DNA from: Bradyrhizobium sp. G127
Lineage (GTDB): Bacteria > Pseudomonadota > Alphaproteobacteria > Rhizobiales > Xanthobacteraceae
Assembly (NCBI RefSeq): GCF_021502575.1
Contig: NZ_JAKFGN010000001.1
Span: 1,736,001 to 1,800,000, forward strand
Direction of reading: 5' to 3'
Length of the DNA: 64,000 nt
The first letter of the stretch is position 1. The number at the start of each line of letters is the position of its first letter. Positions 17,106-25,457 of this stretch are shown here, in pieces. A program made the translations under genes and the position numbers. Below the pieces are notes generated by a model. The model was given only the letters and a program-made list of their open reading frames with translations. It was not told where the DNA came from and did no database searches.

Positions 17106-18320
17106 TCATTCCCGCAGCGCCCGAACCGCAAGAAACGGGATCATGCCGAGGATCACGTTGACCAACGAGAACAGCAGCAGCGCATCGTATCCGCCGGTGA
17201 AATCGTGGATGAGGCCGCCGCTCCACGAGCCCGCTGCCGCGCCCAGTCCGCTGCCGATGGAGATCGTTCCAAATATCGTGCCGACGCGCTCGCCGCGAAA
17301 AATCTTGAGGGCGGTAGCCGTTATCAGCGGGCCGCGCGACCCCATCATGCTGCCGAAGCACAGCACGAATGCGGTCAGCAGCCACACGTTCGGATAGTAG
17401 CGCAGCAGCCAGAGCAGGCCGATGCCGATAATCGAGAGGGCATAACTGAACAATATGGAGCGCCGCCGGCCGATTCGGCCGTCCAGCCACGTGACGGAGA
17501 ACATTCCGAACACGAGCACGACACCGCTGAAACCCCACGCGGCCGCCGCCTGCAGCGGCGGAAATCCCGCATCGACCAGATAGGCGACGATTTGCGCCGA
17601 GATTGAGAACATTCCGACGGCGGTGAAAAAGAACGTGGAGAACAAGGCCCAGAAGGCGTGGTGGCGCATGGCGCTGAGCAGTGTCCAACCTTCGTCAATG
17701 ACGTCGGCAGCGGCAGATTTGGCTAGCGTCACCGATCCGGCCGAGAACCGTTTCCACGGCAGTATCAGCAACGGCACCAGCAGGATCAGGGCTATCCCGC
17801 AGAAAATCTGATACGCGCCGCGCCAGCCGAATCGGTCGATCAACACTTGCGACAGCGGCAGCACGAGCAGGACGCCGGCACCCATGGCCGAATAGATCGC
17901 CGCCATGGCGGTCGGCAGTTTCGGGCCGAACCAGCGGCCGAGCAGGATCGAGTTCGGCACATTGCCGATGCAGGCCGCGCCGAGACCGACGCACAATCCG
18001 AGGCTGATCTGGAATTGCCAGAGCTTTTGCGCGTAGGTGGCAGCCAGAAATGCGCCGCCCAGCAGCGCAAGTCCGAGCGAATAGACCGCGCGGGGGCCTG
18101 AATGGTCAAACAGGCGTCCGATGATCGGCGCGGCGATTCCGGTGGCCAGCGCCGCCGTCGAATAGATGGAGATGACCTCGGCCCGGTCCCAGCCGAAACT
18201 CTGCGAGATGGGCAGCAGGAAAACCGTGAAACTTTCGCCCAGCCCGCGGCCGACCACCGACAGGGCGAAGCACAGCGCCAGCACATAAAGCGCGGTCTGC
18301 ACCGGCTTCGTGGTCGTCAT
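17106..18320 (-). CDS. MFS transporter (monocarboxylate / oxalate-formate antiporter type)
   Basis: This 404-residue inner-membrane protein has twelve predicted hydrophobic helices. After helix two it shows the loop GRLFDHSGPRAVYSLG, a variant of the MFS motif A, and the pattern is repeated in the second half as TWLDGRIGRRRSILFSY. Overall composition and length fit the OFA / monocarboxylate group. It lies upstream of the alpha/beta hydrolase on the same strand, so the pair may import and process one compound. The substrate is inferred only as a small organic acid. Confidence 0.87.
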   Translation of the reverse strand: MTTTKPVQTALYVLALCFALSVVGRGLGESFTVFLLPISQSFGWDRAEVISIYSTAALATGIAAPIIGRLFDHSGPRAVYSLGLALLGGAFLAATYAQKLWQFQISLGLCVGLGAACIGNVPNSILLGRWFGPKLPTAMAAIYSAMGAGVLLVLPLSQVLIDRFGWRGAYQIFCGIALILLVPLLILPWKRFSAGSVTLAKSAAADVIDEGWTLLSAMRHHAFWALFSTFFFTAVGMFSISAQIVAYLVDAGFPPLQAAAAWGFSGVVLVFGMFSVTWLDGRIGRRRSILFSYALSIIGIGLLWLLRYYPNVWLLTAFVLCFGSMMGSRGPLITATALKIFRGERVGTIFGTISIGSGLGAAAGSWSGGLIHDFTGGYDALLLFSLVNVILGMIPFLAVRALRE

Positions 18321-18546
18321 TGGGAGCTTTTACGGGAATCGAGGTCCATGACGATCATGAAACCCATTTCCGCGGCGAGGAGCAGGGCCAATTTGCGAAT
18401 GCATCCATGCGATTGCAGGGACCATCCCATGTTGCAATGCCCCGGCAATCCGTGCTGACCGGCAGAACCGGCGATTGTCGGACCGGCCCCGAGCCGCTAA
18501 GGCTGATACAGTTACCCGTCATCAATCGAAGTGCCTGGAGAGCGTC

Positions 18547-18942
18547 ATGAGTGGTGAAAGCGAACAATTCAAGAAGGGTCTGGCCGTCCGTCGCGACGTG
18601 CTGGGCAAGGACTATGTGGACAACAGCATCGCCAAGGCCGACGATTTCATGATGGCGTTCCAGAACATCACCACCGAATGGTGCTGGGGCTATGCCTGGA
18701 CGCGACCGGGCCTCGACCGCAAGACCCGCAGCCTGCTCAACCTCGCCATGCTGACGGCGCTGAAAGCGCCGAACGAGATCAAGCTCCACGTCAAGGGCGC
18801 GCTGGCCAACGGCGTGACCGTCGACGAGATCAAGGAAGTTCTGCTGCACGCCACGGTTTACAGCGGCATTCCTGCGGGCCTCGAGGCCTTCAAGGCCGCG
18901 CACGAGGTGCTGAAGGCTGAAGGCGCGCTGGACAAGAAATAA
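18547..18942 (+). CDS. Carboxymuconolactone decarboxylase family protein, PcaC-like
   Basis: This 131-residue protein closely follows the layout of gamma-carboxymuconolactone decarboxylase. It has GLAVRRDVLGKDYVD at the N-terminus, TRPGLDRKTRSLLNLAMLTAL in the middle, then LHVKGALANGVTVDEIKEVLLHATVYSGIPAG. It lacks the CxxC of the AhpD peroxidase branch. The start at 18547 follows TGGAGAG. No other protocatechuate genes are in the window, so decarboxylation of carboxymuconolactone is possible but unproven. It is divergent from the MFS gene. Confidence 0.88.
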   Translation: MSGESEQFKKGLAVRRDVLGKDYVDNSIAKADDFMMAFQNITTEWCWGYAWTRPGLDRKTRSLLNLAMLTALKAPNEIKLHVKGALANGVTVDEIKEVLLHATVYSGIPAGLEAFKAAHEVLKAEGALDKK

Positions 18943-18956
18943 ACGCCGCTTCTTCA

Positions 18957-18980
18957 CCTCTCCCCGCAGGCGGGGAGAGG
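18957..18980. repeat. Dispersed palindrome, CTCTCCCCG family, copy 2
   Basis: An 11-bp perfect stem (CCTCTCCCCGC and its complement) with a 2-base loop starts 15 bases after the PcaC-like gene. It shares its arms with the element at 626-649. It stands between two convergent genes. Confidence 0.7.
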
Positions 18981-19032
18981 GAGCGCATCGCGCATGTGGG
19001 CTAGGGTTTCGCGTTTTAAAGCCGTGAAAACT

Positions 19033-19740
19033 TTACACCCCGAGATAGACCTGCTGGATATACTTGTCGCTCGCGATCTCTTTCGCCGTCCCCTCGCGGA
19101 TGGTACGGCCGTGTTCGAGCACATAGACCCGGTCGGTAATCTTCAGCGTTGAGGTCGCATCCTGCTCGACGATCAGGATCGCGGTGCCGTCCTTCCTGAT
19201 CTGCTGGATCGAATCGAAGATCAGGCCCTTGAGCCGCGGCGCGATGCCGACGGACGGCTCATCGAGCAACAGCAGTTCGGGGCGGCCCATCAGCGCGCGG
19301 CCGATCGCCACCATCTGCTGTTCGCCGCCCGACAAAGTGCTCGACTGCTGCCACTGCCGTTCGCGCAGCACCGGAAACAGCGTGAAGACGCGCTCGAGAT
19401 CGGCATTGATCTCGGCCTTGTTGCTGCGCAGGTAAGCGCCGAGCTGAAGATTCTTCAGCACCGACAGTTCCGAGAACAGCTTGCGGCCCTCGGGGCAATG
19501 GCAGATGCCGCGCGCCACAACGTCATAGGGCGCGACGCCGTCCAGCGACTGGTCTTTGAATTTCAGCGTACCCTGGGAGCCGATGGACCGGGAGATCGCT
19601 TTCAGCAGCGTGGTCTTGCCCGCGCCGTTGGGGCCGAGCACGCCGACCAGTTCGCCTTTCTCGACCTTGATCGAAACCGACTCGATGGCAAGCGCCTTGC
19701 CGTAGCTGACGCGCAGGTCCGAGACTTCAAGCAGAGGCAT
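19033..19740 (-). CDS. livF: HAAT-type ABC transporter ATP-binding protein LivF (operon 1)
   Basis: This 235-residue cytoplasmic ATPase is one of two that power the permease pair. It has Walker A GPNGAGKTT near residue 37, the signature LSGGEQQMVAIGRALM, Walker B LLLLDEPS, and the H-loop after the EQD motif. Length and the ending VYVLEHGRTIREGTAKEIASDKYIQQVYLGV are typical of LivF. It overlaps livG by 14 bases and is the last gene of the leftward operon. Confidence 0.95.
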   Translation of the reverse strand: MPLLEVSDLRVSYGKALAIESVSIKVEKGELVGVLGPNGAGKTTLLKAISRSIGSQGTLKFKDQSLDGVAPYDVVARGICHCPEGRKLFSELSVLKNLQLGAYLRSNKAEINADLERVFTLFPVLRERQWQQSSTLSGGEQQMVAIGRALMGRPELLLLDEPSVGIAPRLKGLIFDSIQQIRKDGTAILIVEQDATSTLKITDRVYVLEHGRTIREGTAKEIASDKYIQQVYLGV

Positions 19741-20470
19741 GAGCGTCCTCCGTCTTGCCGATATAGGCCTCGATCACTTTCGGATTCTTGACGATCTCTT
19801 CGGGCGGGCCGACGGCGATGATCTCGCCGAAGTTCATCGCGATGACGCGCGACACCAGCGCCATGAACTCGCGCAGCTTGTGTTCGATCAGCAGAATGGT
19901 CAGGTTTTCCTCGCGATGCAGCCGTTTGATGAGTTGCGCCAGCGGTTCGATCTCGCTTGAGCCCAGGCCTGCGAACGGCTCATCGAGCAGCAGCAGGTCG
20001 GGGCGCGTTGCCAGCGCGCGGGCGATTTCGAGCCGCCGCAGATCGCCGTAGGGAAGGGTTTCCACCGGCTCGGAGCCGCGTCCACCAAGGCCAACCTGAT
20101 CGAGCAGGTGCCGCGCCCGCTCTTCCTTGTCCTTGTCGCCATGCGCGCGCGGCGACATGCAGGCGACGAGGACATTCTCCAGCAAGTTCATACCTACGAA
20201 CGGGCGGCAAAGTTGGAAGGTGCGGGCCATGCCGCGGTTCACGATCTTGTAGGGCGCGAGACCGTGCAGCGCTTCGCCATTGAAGGTGATTGTGCCCGAC
20301 GTGGGCGCCATGAACCCGGTCAGCAGGTTGAACAGCGTGGTCTTGCCCGCGCCGTTCGGACCGAGGATGCCGGTCAGCTCGCCCTTCTGCAGGGTGAAGG
20401 TCGCGCCCTTGACGGCGGTGAGGCCGCCGAAGCGCTTGGTGACGTCATTGACTTCAAGAAGCGCGGTCAT
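19727..20470 (-). CDS. livG: HAAT-type ABC transporter ATP-binding protein LivG (operon 1)
   Basis: This 247-residue ATPase has Walker A GPNGAGKTTLFNLLTG, the LivG-type segment NRGMARTFQLCRPFVGMNLLENVLVA, a signature region LPYGDLRRLEIARALA (Gly-Asp in place of the common Gly-Gly or Gly-Gln), and Walker B LLLLDEPFAGLGS. The start at 20470 overlaps the livM stop by 4 bases (ATGA). The open frame continues to 20665 but that part is antisense-like carry-over from livM. Confidence 0.95.
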   Translation of the reverse strand: MTALLEVNDVTKRFGGLTAVKGATFTLQKGELTGILGPNGAGKTTLFNLLTGFMAPTSGTITFNGEALHGLAPYKIVNRGMARTFQLCRPFVGMNLLENVLVACMSPRAHGDKDKEERARHLLDQVGLGGRGSEPVETLPYGDLRRLEIARALATRPDLLLLDEPFAGLGSSEIEPLAQLIKRLHREENLTILLIEHKLREFMALVSRVIAMNFGEIIAVGPPEEIVKNPKVIEAYIGKTEDAHASA

Positions 20471-21396
20471 CGGAAGCGCTCCGTCAGCCGGCGCCAGAGC
20501 GGCGCGATCATGCCGTTCGGCAGGAAGAACAGGATCAGCATCAGGGTCAGCGTGTAGATCCACAGCCGGTATTCGCCAAAGCCGCGCAGCATCTCCGTGA
20601 GCAGCGTGAGCAGGATGGCGGCGACGGCCGCGCCGTAGATCGATCCGATGCCACCGACATAGCACATGATGATGACAGTGATCGACACCACGACCGAGAA
20701 CAGCGGCGGACTGACCTGAAGCTGGTAGTGCGCGTAGAGCGCGCCGCCGAGTCCCGCGAAGGCCGCGCTGATCGCCAGCGATGCGATCTTGTAGAACGTG
20801 ACGTTAATGCCCGCGGCCTGACAGGTCGCCTCATCGCCGCGAATGGCGCGCAGCAGCAGACCCCAGTGCGATTGCGCCAGCAGCGTCAGTACGATCACGG
20901 TGACCACCAGGATCGCAAGCACGAACCAGTAATATTGCAGTGGGTTCTTCATCAGCGGTTCGAGGCCGTAAAGGCCTTCCTCGCCGCCGGTGTATTCCCA
21001 GAAGATCAGGCACAGGCGTTGCAGGATCGCCGACGCCGACAGCATCGCCAGCGCGAAGTAGGGACCGCGCAGGCGCAATGTCGGGAAGCCGACGATCAGG
21101 CTGAACGCTACCGCAATCACGACGGCGGCGGGCAGGCTGTACCATGGGTTGGCGAACCAGATCGTCGCGAGGAATCCCGCCGTGTAGGCGCCCGCGCCGA
21201 TGAACAGCGAGTGGCCGAAGTTTTCGCGGCCGGTCAGGCCCGACATGAAATCCCAGCTCGACGCCCAGATGCCATAGATGGCGCAGACCGTGAGCACGCC
21301 GGTGAGATAGTTGCTTGCCGCGAACATCGGCGCGAGCGCCAGCCCGGCAACCACCACGATCCCGCCGGCAATATCGATCAATGAGATGCGCCGCAT
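20467..21396 (-). CDS. livM: HAAT-type ABC transporter permease LivM (operon 1)
   Basis: This 309-residue inner-membrane protein has about eight to ten hydrophobic helices. It carries the family segment WDFMSGLTGRENFGHSLFIGAGAYTAGF and the EAA-like cytoplasmic loop LLLRAIRGDEATCQAAGINVTFYKI that contacts the ATPases. It pairs with LivH. The start at 21396 lies 1 base after the livH stop region, so the genes are tightly coupled. Confidence 0.95.
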   Translation of the reverse strand: MRRISLIDIAGGIVVVAGLALAPMFAASNYLTGVLTVCAIYGIWASSWDFMSGLTGRENFGHSLFIGAGAYTAGFLATIWFANPWYSLPAAVVIAVAFSLIVGFPTLRLRGPYFALAMLSASAILQRLCLIFWEYTGGEEGLYGLEPLMKNPLQYYWFVLAILVVTVIVLTLLAQSHWGLLLRAIRGDEATCQAAGINVTFYKIASLAISAAFAGLGGALYAHYQLQVSPPLFSVVVSITVIIMCYVGGIGSIYGAAVAAILLTLLTEMLRGFGEYRLWIYTLTLMLILFFLPNGMIAPLWRRLTERFR

Positions 21397-21397
21397 G

Positions 21398-22252
21398 TCA
21401 GAACGCCGCCCGCCGGCCGAGAATCCCGGACGGCCTGATCATGAGGGTGATGACGACCGCGACCAGAGACACCAGTTCGGTCCACGATGTTGAAATCAGA
21501 TAGGCCACGATGGTCTCTGAATAGCCGAGGATCAGCGAGGCGATGATGCTGCCGGGGATCGAGCCCAGTCCGCCGACGATGACGATGGCGAACGCCTTCA
21601 CCATCGGCAGCAGGCCCATGGTCGGCTGTACGGTCAGGAACGGCGACACCAGCACGCCGGCCAGTGCGGCGGTGCCCGCCGAGATCGCCATCACGATGGA
21701 AAAGATGCGGTTGGTCGGAATGCCCATGTACTGCGCGGCTTCCGGGTCCTGCGACACCGCGAGGATGGCCGCTCCCAGTCGTGTGCGCTGAATGAACAAC
21801 CACAGCACCAGCAGCACCAGCACGCCCATCACCAGCGCCAGCAGCCGCTGGCCACCAATGTCGACGCCGCCGATCGACAGCTTGTCGGCGACGAAGGAGG
21901 GCACGTTGCGATATTCGGAGCCGAAGGTAATGAACAGCGCCTGTTCGACGGCAAGCGATACGGCCAGCGTGATCATCAGCACGGCGAGCTGCGACGCCCG
22001 CAGCGGCCGCACCAGAAACCGTTCCATCAGGACGCCAAATCCGGCGACGATCAGAACGGCAAGGGGGGCTGCGATAAAGAGCGGAAAGCTGAGGAGCGAC
22101 GTCAGCACGTAGGCGGCATAAGCGCCGAGTGCATAGAAAGCGCCATGAGCCAGATTGAGAATTCGGGCGACACCGAAGATGAGCGTGAAGCCCACCGCGA
22201 GCATCGCGTAGATCGCGCTGGAAACCGCGCCGTAGATCAGGATTTGGAGCAT
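21398..22252 (-). CDS. livH: HAAT-type ABC transporter permease LivH (operon 1)
   Basis: This 284-residue permease shows the N-terminal GAVSSAIYAMLAVGFTLIFGVARILNLAHGAFYALGAY signature and the later AFAIVIVGGLGSIPGSIIASLILG segment, both hallmarks of LivH. It has about eight membrane helices. It is separated from the upstream binding-protein gene by 104 bases that contain a strong hairpin, and is followed directly by livM. Confidence 0.95.
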   Translation of the reverse strand: MLQILIYGAVSSAIYAMLAVGFTLIFGVARILNLAHGAFYALGAYAAYVLTSLLSFPLFIAAPLAVLIVAGFGVLMERFLVRPLRASQLAVLMITLAVSLAVEQALFITFGSEYRNVPSFVADKLSIGGVDIGGQRLLALVMGVLVLLVLWLFIQRTRLGAAILAVSQDPEAAQYMGIPTNRIFSIVMAISAGTAALAGVLVSPFLTVQPTMGLLPMVKAFAIVIVGGLGSIPGSIIASLILGYSETIVAYLISTSWTELVSLVAVVITLMIRPSGILGRRAAF

Positions 22253-22305
22253 AACCGCCTGCTTTTTTTCTTATGCGTAAGGTGAAGGCGGAGCCTCCGG
22301 GACTT

Positions 22306-22332
22306 GCGGCCGGTAAGGTTGTTACCGGCCGC
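22306..22332 (-). promoter_or_regulatory. Intercistronic hairpin between livK and livH
   Basis: A perfect 11-bp inverted repeat (GCGGCCGGTAA and its complement, 5-base loop) lies 24 bases past the binding-protein stop. On the minus strand no T run follows it. Such hairpins after binding-protein genes commonly stabilise the upstream mRNA and lower downstream expression, which would favour many binding proteins per permease. That role is inferred. Confidence 0.55.
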
Positions 22333-22356
22333 CGTTCTCACGACGTAAGGAGCAGT

Positions 22357-23577
22357 TCAGTTCATCCAGGGCGGCGGGATCATTTTCCCCGTCTCGGACG
22401 CCTTCGGCCATACGACGATGCGCGCGCCGTCCTTCTGCCACTGCGCGAACAGCAGGTTCTGCAAGCCCGGTCCCTGCTTCACATCATGAACCTCGTCGAA
22501 CTGGATCTTGCCGGCGATGCCGACATAGTCGGTCTTCTCGAGTTCCTTGATCACCGCATTCGGTTCGACCGAGTTGGCGCGTTTCACGGCTTCTGCGTAG
22601 ACGTAGATCGCGTCGTAAGCGCCGACGCCGGTGTAGACCGGTGCGGTGCCGAAGCGTTTGACGAACTCATCCCAGAACGGGATCGTCTTCGGCGTCAGCG
22701 GAGCGCGGGTCGCGAACAGACCGACGGTTTCCGACAGCGCCTTGCCGCTCACGCGGGTAAAGAAGTCCGCGTCTTGGCTCTTCACATCGATGCCGCCGAT
22801 CGGAATCGGCACCTGCGCGTCATGCCACTGCTTGACGAAGATGTCCGACGAGGCGTGCGACAGGATCACGATCAGGTATTGCGCGCCGCTCGCCTTGACC
22901 TTCGCGAACAGCGGCGAGAAGTCGGAGGTCGAGGTGTCGAAGAACTCGGCCATCGGCACCTCGGTGCCGCCCTCGACCGCGCCCTTCTTCAGGATCGGAA
23001 CGAGATCCTGCACCCACTTGGCGTTCTCGCCGACGATAGCGACCTTCTTCAGGCCCATCTCGCCCTTGAGCTTGCCGTTGATGAAGTCAACCAGCGCGCG
23101 AGCCTGATGGCCGGCATGGATCGGCGATACGCGGAAGATGTATTTGTAGTTTTCGTAGTCACCCTTCACCTTCGCGGTGATCGCAGGCGAGGCCGCGCCG
23201 ACGCCGAGATAAATCGTCTTGGCATTGGAAATGTGCGGCAACTGGGCCAGCGTCACGCCGCTGGTATAGCCGCCGATCAGCACGTCGACTTTTTCGTCGG
23301 CGGTAAGCTTCTTGATTGCTGCAATGCCCTGTTCGGGATTTTCGGTTTCGTCCGCTGCCACCATCTCAAGCTTGCGGCCGACAAGGCCGCCTTTGCTGTT
23401 GATGTCCTCGATCGCCATCTTGATGGCGTTCTGGGTGTCGCGTCCGACCTGAAGCTGGATCGAGGTCGGAACGCCGATCTTGATGGGACCTTGCTGGGCG
23501 GTTGCCGGAGCCGTTGAGAGGAGCGCCCCGGCGCTGAGAATACTCGCGGATGCGAGGACGCTGAGAAATGACTTCAT
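22357..23577 (-). CDS. livK: HAAT-type periplasmic substrate-binding protein (operon 1)
   Basis: This 406-residue secreted protein has a signal peptide (KSFLSVLASASILSAGALLSTAPATAQ) ending near residue 28, then the type I periplasmic binding fold beginning PIKIGVPTSIQLQVG. The start at 23577 follows AGGGAG. It captures the ligand for LivHMGF. The ligand may be an amino acid, an aromatic acid or another small amide. The class is certain but the ligand cannot be read; the neighbours (M20 hydrolases, PcaC-like protein) do not settle it. Confidence 0.92.
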   Translation of the reverse strand: MKSFLSVLASASILSAGALLSTAPATAQQGPIKIGVPTSIQLQVGRDTQNAIKMAIEDINSKGGLVGRKLEMVAADETENPEQGIAAIKKLTADEKVDVLIGGYTSGVTLAQLPHISNAKTIYLGVGAASPAITAKVKGDYENYKYIFRVSPIHAGHQARALVDFINGKLKGEMGLKKVAIVGENAKWVQDLVPILKKGAVEGGTEVPMAEFFDTSTSDFSPLFAKVKASGAQYLIVILSHASSDIFVKQWHDAQVPIPIGGIDVKSQDADFFTRVSGKALSETVGLFATRAPLTPKTIPFWDEFVKRFGTAPVYTGVGAYDAIYVYAEAVKRANSVEPNAVIKELEKTDYVGIAGKIQFDEVHDVKQGPGLQNLLFAQWQKDGARIVVWPKASETGKMIPPPWMN

Positions 23578-23929
23578 GACGTTTCTCCCTGATGCATTCG
23601 AATTCGTGTTCGATGCCTTTTTATTTGCGCGCACAGACTGCTGGCCGGACTACACCGAGTCAAGCAAAGATCGGATGATTGCAGCCGCGGCTTCCACATA
23701 CGCAAACCGATCAGGAAAGCGGGAGGCCTGCCTGATCGGCGTTAATGTTGCAGCGCCGAAAAATCCGGGAATCCGAGTGTTCCAGTGTTTGAAACGGATC
23801 GCGCGTGATCGGGGCGGGCTCATGCGCAGGAAAAATAATCCGGACACTGACTGCGTTTTGTTTGCGCAGATGGTTTGACATTTTGTCGCAACTGGTTGAT
23901 CTGCCGCCGTCGGCTTCCGGCGTCAGCAA
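23578..23929. other. Non-coding leader region upstream of livK
   Basis: These 352 bases hold no credible gene. They include the livK ribosome site and presumably its promoter. A TTGACT reading leftward at 23663-23658 has no convincing -10 partner. I see no repeat or palindrome of note here. Confidence 0.5.
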
Positions 23930-25336
23930 CTAGCGTGCACAATATTCCGCCATGAATGCCGCGAAGCGCGGATCGCCGACATGCGCGATGTTGATCCTCA
24001 TCGCAGGCGGTGCCGGCATTGCATCGGGATTGAAGGCGGAGCCTGGCGCGAGAAGGATGCTGCGCTCGGCGGCGACACGTGAGAGTTGCGTGTCGTCGAT
24101 ATGATCCGGCAGCTTGCACCACATGTAAAATCCGCCGCGCGGCTGGCCGAACACCGGCAGACCCAGTCGCGACAGGCAGTCATAGGCCTGGCGGGCTGCG
24201 GCTTCGATGCGCCCGGTCAGCCGCTTGAGATGGCCGCGATAGCGCCCGCTGGTGATGAGATCGTAGATGATCTGTTCGACATAGCCGGAACTGTTGGCGC
24301 GGGTGATCATCTTGAGGTCGGCGAGTTGTCCGGTGGTATCGGTGTTGGCCGCGATATATCCCGACCGGAGACTGGCGGAGAGGGTCTTCGCAAAGGTGCC
24401 GACATAGATCACGCGGTCGAGCTGATCGAGTGCGGCGAGGCGAGGGCTGGTGTTCGACAGCACGTCGGCGAACGGATCGGAATCGACAATTCGCAGATTG
24501 TGTTCGGTGGCGGTGCGCAGCAGACGATAGGCGACCGGCAGCGTGATCGAGCAGCCGGTCGGATTGTGCGCCAGCGATTGCGTGAAGAACATGCGCGCGC
24601 CGGTGCTGGCGGCCTTGGCGGCGAGATCGTCCGGATCGGGTCCGTCTTCGGTGCGCCGTACGCCGATCAGACGCGCCTTGGCCAGCCGCAGCTTTCCGAA
24701 TAGCGGATAGTAGCCGGGGCTGTCGACCAGGACAGGATCGCCGGGCTCGACGAACTGGCGGACGATCATGTCGAGCGCGTCGTTCGCGCCTTGCGTCAGC
24801 AGCACCTGAGTCGGCTCCGCGCCGATCGACCGCTCCGCCAGCAGTCCGGCAATGCGCTGGCGCAACGGCAACAGGCCGTAAGGACTGCCGTAGCTCTCAG
24901 GAAGATTGCGCTGTCCCGGTTTGCTCACCGGCCGCAGATAGGGGCCGACTTCTGAGCCTTCCATCCAGGCGGCCGGCGGACGGCCGTCGCCAATGCGCGC
25001 CTCATAGCGTTTTTCGAGTTGCTCGCGCAGCAGCCAGACGCTGTCGACTGCGCCGACCTTGGTCGGCTCGGTGGTTTCCGCGCGCTTGGGGCGATGATGC
25101 GAGACATAAAAGCCGGAGCCCGGCTTGCTCTCGATCTGACCCGAGGCCACCAGCCGGTCATAGGCATCGACGATCGTGTTCTTCGATGCCTTGAACATCT
25201 CCGATGCGCCGCGAATGGACGGCAGCCGCTCGCCGGGCCGGAGTGCTCCACGTTCGATCCGTCCGATAATTGAATCCACAATGGTTTCAACGCGTGATCG
25301 GGCGTGGCCTGCATTTGAGACTTCAACTGTACCCAT
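23930..25336 (-). CDS. MocR-type regulator (GntR DNA-binding domain fused to class I aminotransferase domain)
   Basis: This 468-residue protein has an N-terminal winged helix (IVDSIIGRIERGALRPGERLPSIRGASEMFKASKNTIVDAYDRL). A PLP-binding aminotransferase-like domain follows, with LTQGANDALDMIVRQF, DSPGYYPLFGKLR and the PLP lysine in GTFAKTLSASLRSGYI. Such regulators bind PLP or a PLP adduct and control nearby catabolic genes. The start is the ATG at 25336; a TTG at 25372 is also in frame. It is divergent from the HMG-CoA reductase gene, and TGTACCCA half-sites lie between and over its start. Confidence 0.93.
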   Translation of the reverse strand: MGTVEVSNAGHARSRVETIVDSIIGRIERGALRPGERLPSIRGASEMFKASKNTIVDAYDRLVASGQIESKPGSGFYVSHHRPKRAETTEPTKVGAVDSVWLLREQLEKRYEARIGDGRPPAAWMEGSEVGPYLRPVSKPGQRNLPESYGSPYGLLPLRQRIAGLLAERSIGAEPTQVLLTQGANDALDMIVRQFVEPGDPVLVDSPGYYPLFGKLRLAKARLIGVRRTEDGPDPDDLAAKAASTGARMFFTQSLAHNPTGCSITLPVAYRLLRTATEHNLRIVDSDPFADVLSNTSPRLAALDQLDRVIYVGTFAKTLSASLRSGYIAANTDTTGQLADLKMITRANSSGYVEQIIYDLITSGRYRGHLKRLTGRIEAAARQAYDCLSRLGLPVFGQPRGGFYMWCKLPDHIDDTQLSRVAAERSILLAPGSAFNPDAMPAPPAMRINIAHVGDPRFAAFMAEYCAR

Positions 25337-25394
25337 GCCGCGAATGGTACGGACCTTCCTGAAATTGTGCAAAGCGTTCCTTGCAGTGTACCCA
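25328..25394. promoter_or_regulatory. Probable MocR-regulator half-sites
   Basis: TGTACCCA occurs at 25328-25335 and again at 25387-25394. Between them lies the opposite-facing ATGGTAC at 25344-25350. MocR proteins typically bind direct plus inverted repeats of such half-sites. The first copy overlaps the regulator start, consistent with autoregulation, and the second lies 63 bases upstream of mvaA. Confidence 0.5.
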
Positions 25395-25457
25395 CATCAC
25401 CATACAGTTTGCGAAGCCGAAAATCCCCTCAAGAGGGCTTAAGGCTCGGAGACGCTC

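Noticed and set aside
18412-18438. ATTGCA...TGCAAT inverted repeat in the MFS / PcaC-like divergent gap
   Set aside because: Arms of only 6 bp with a 15-base spacer are too weak to call a site without a regulator gene nearby.
22262-22269. T run near the start of livH, considered as a terminator
   Set aside because: The run is on the wrong strand for the leftward livK transcript and no stem directly precedes it.
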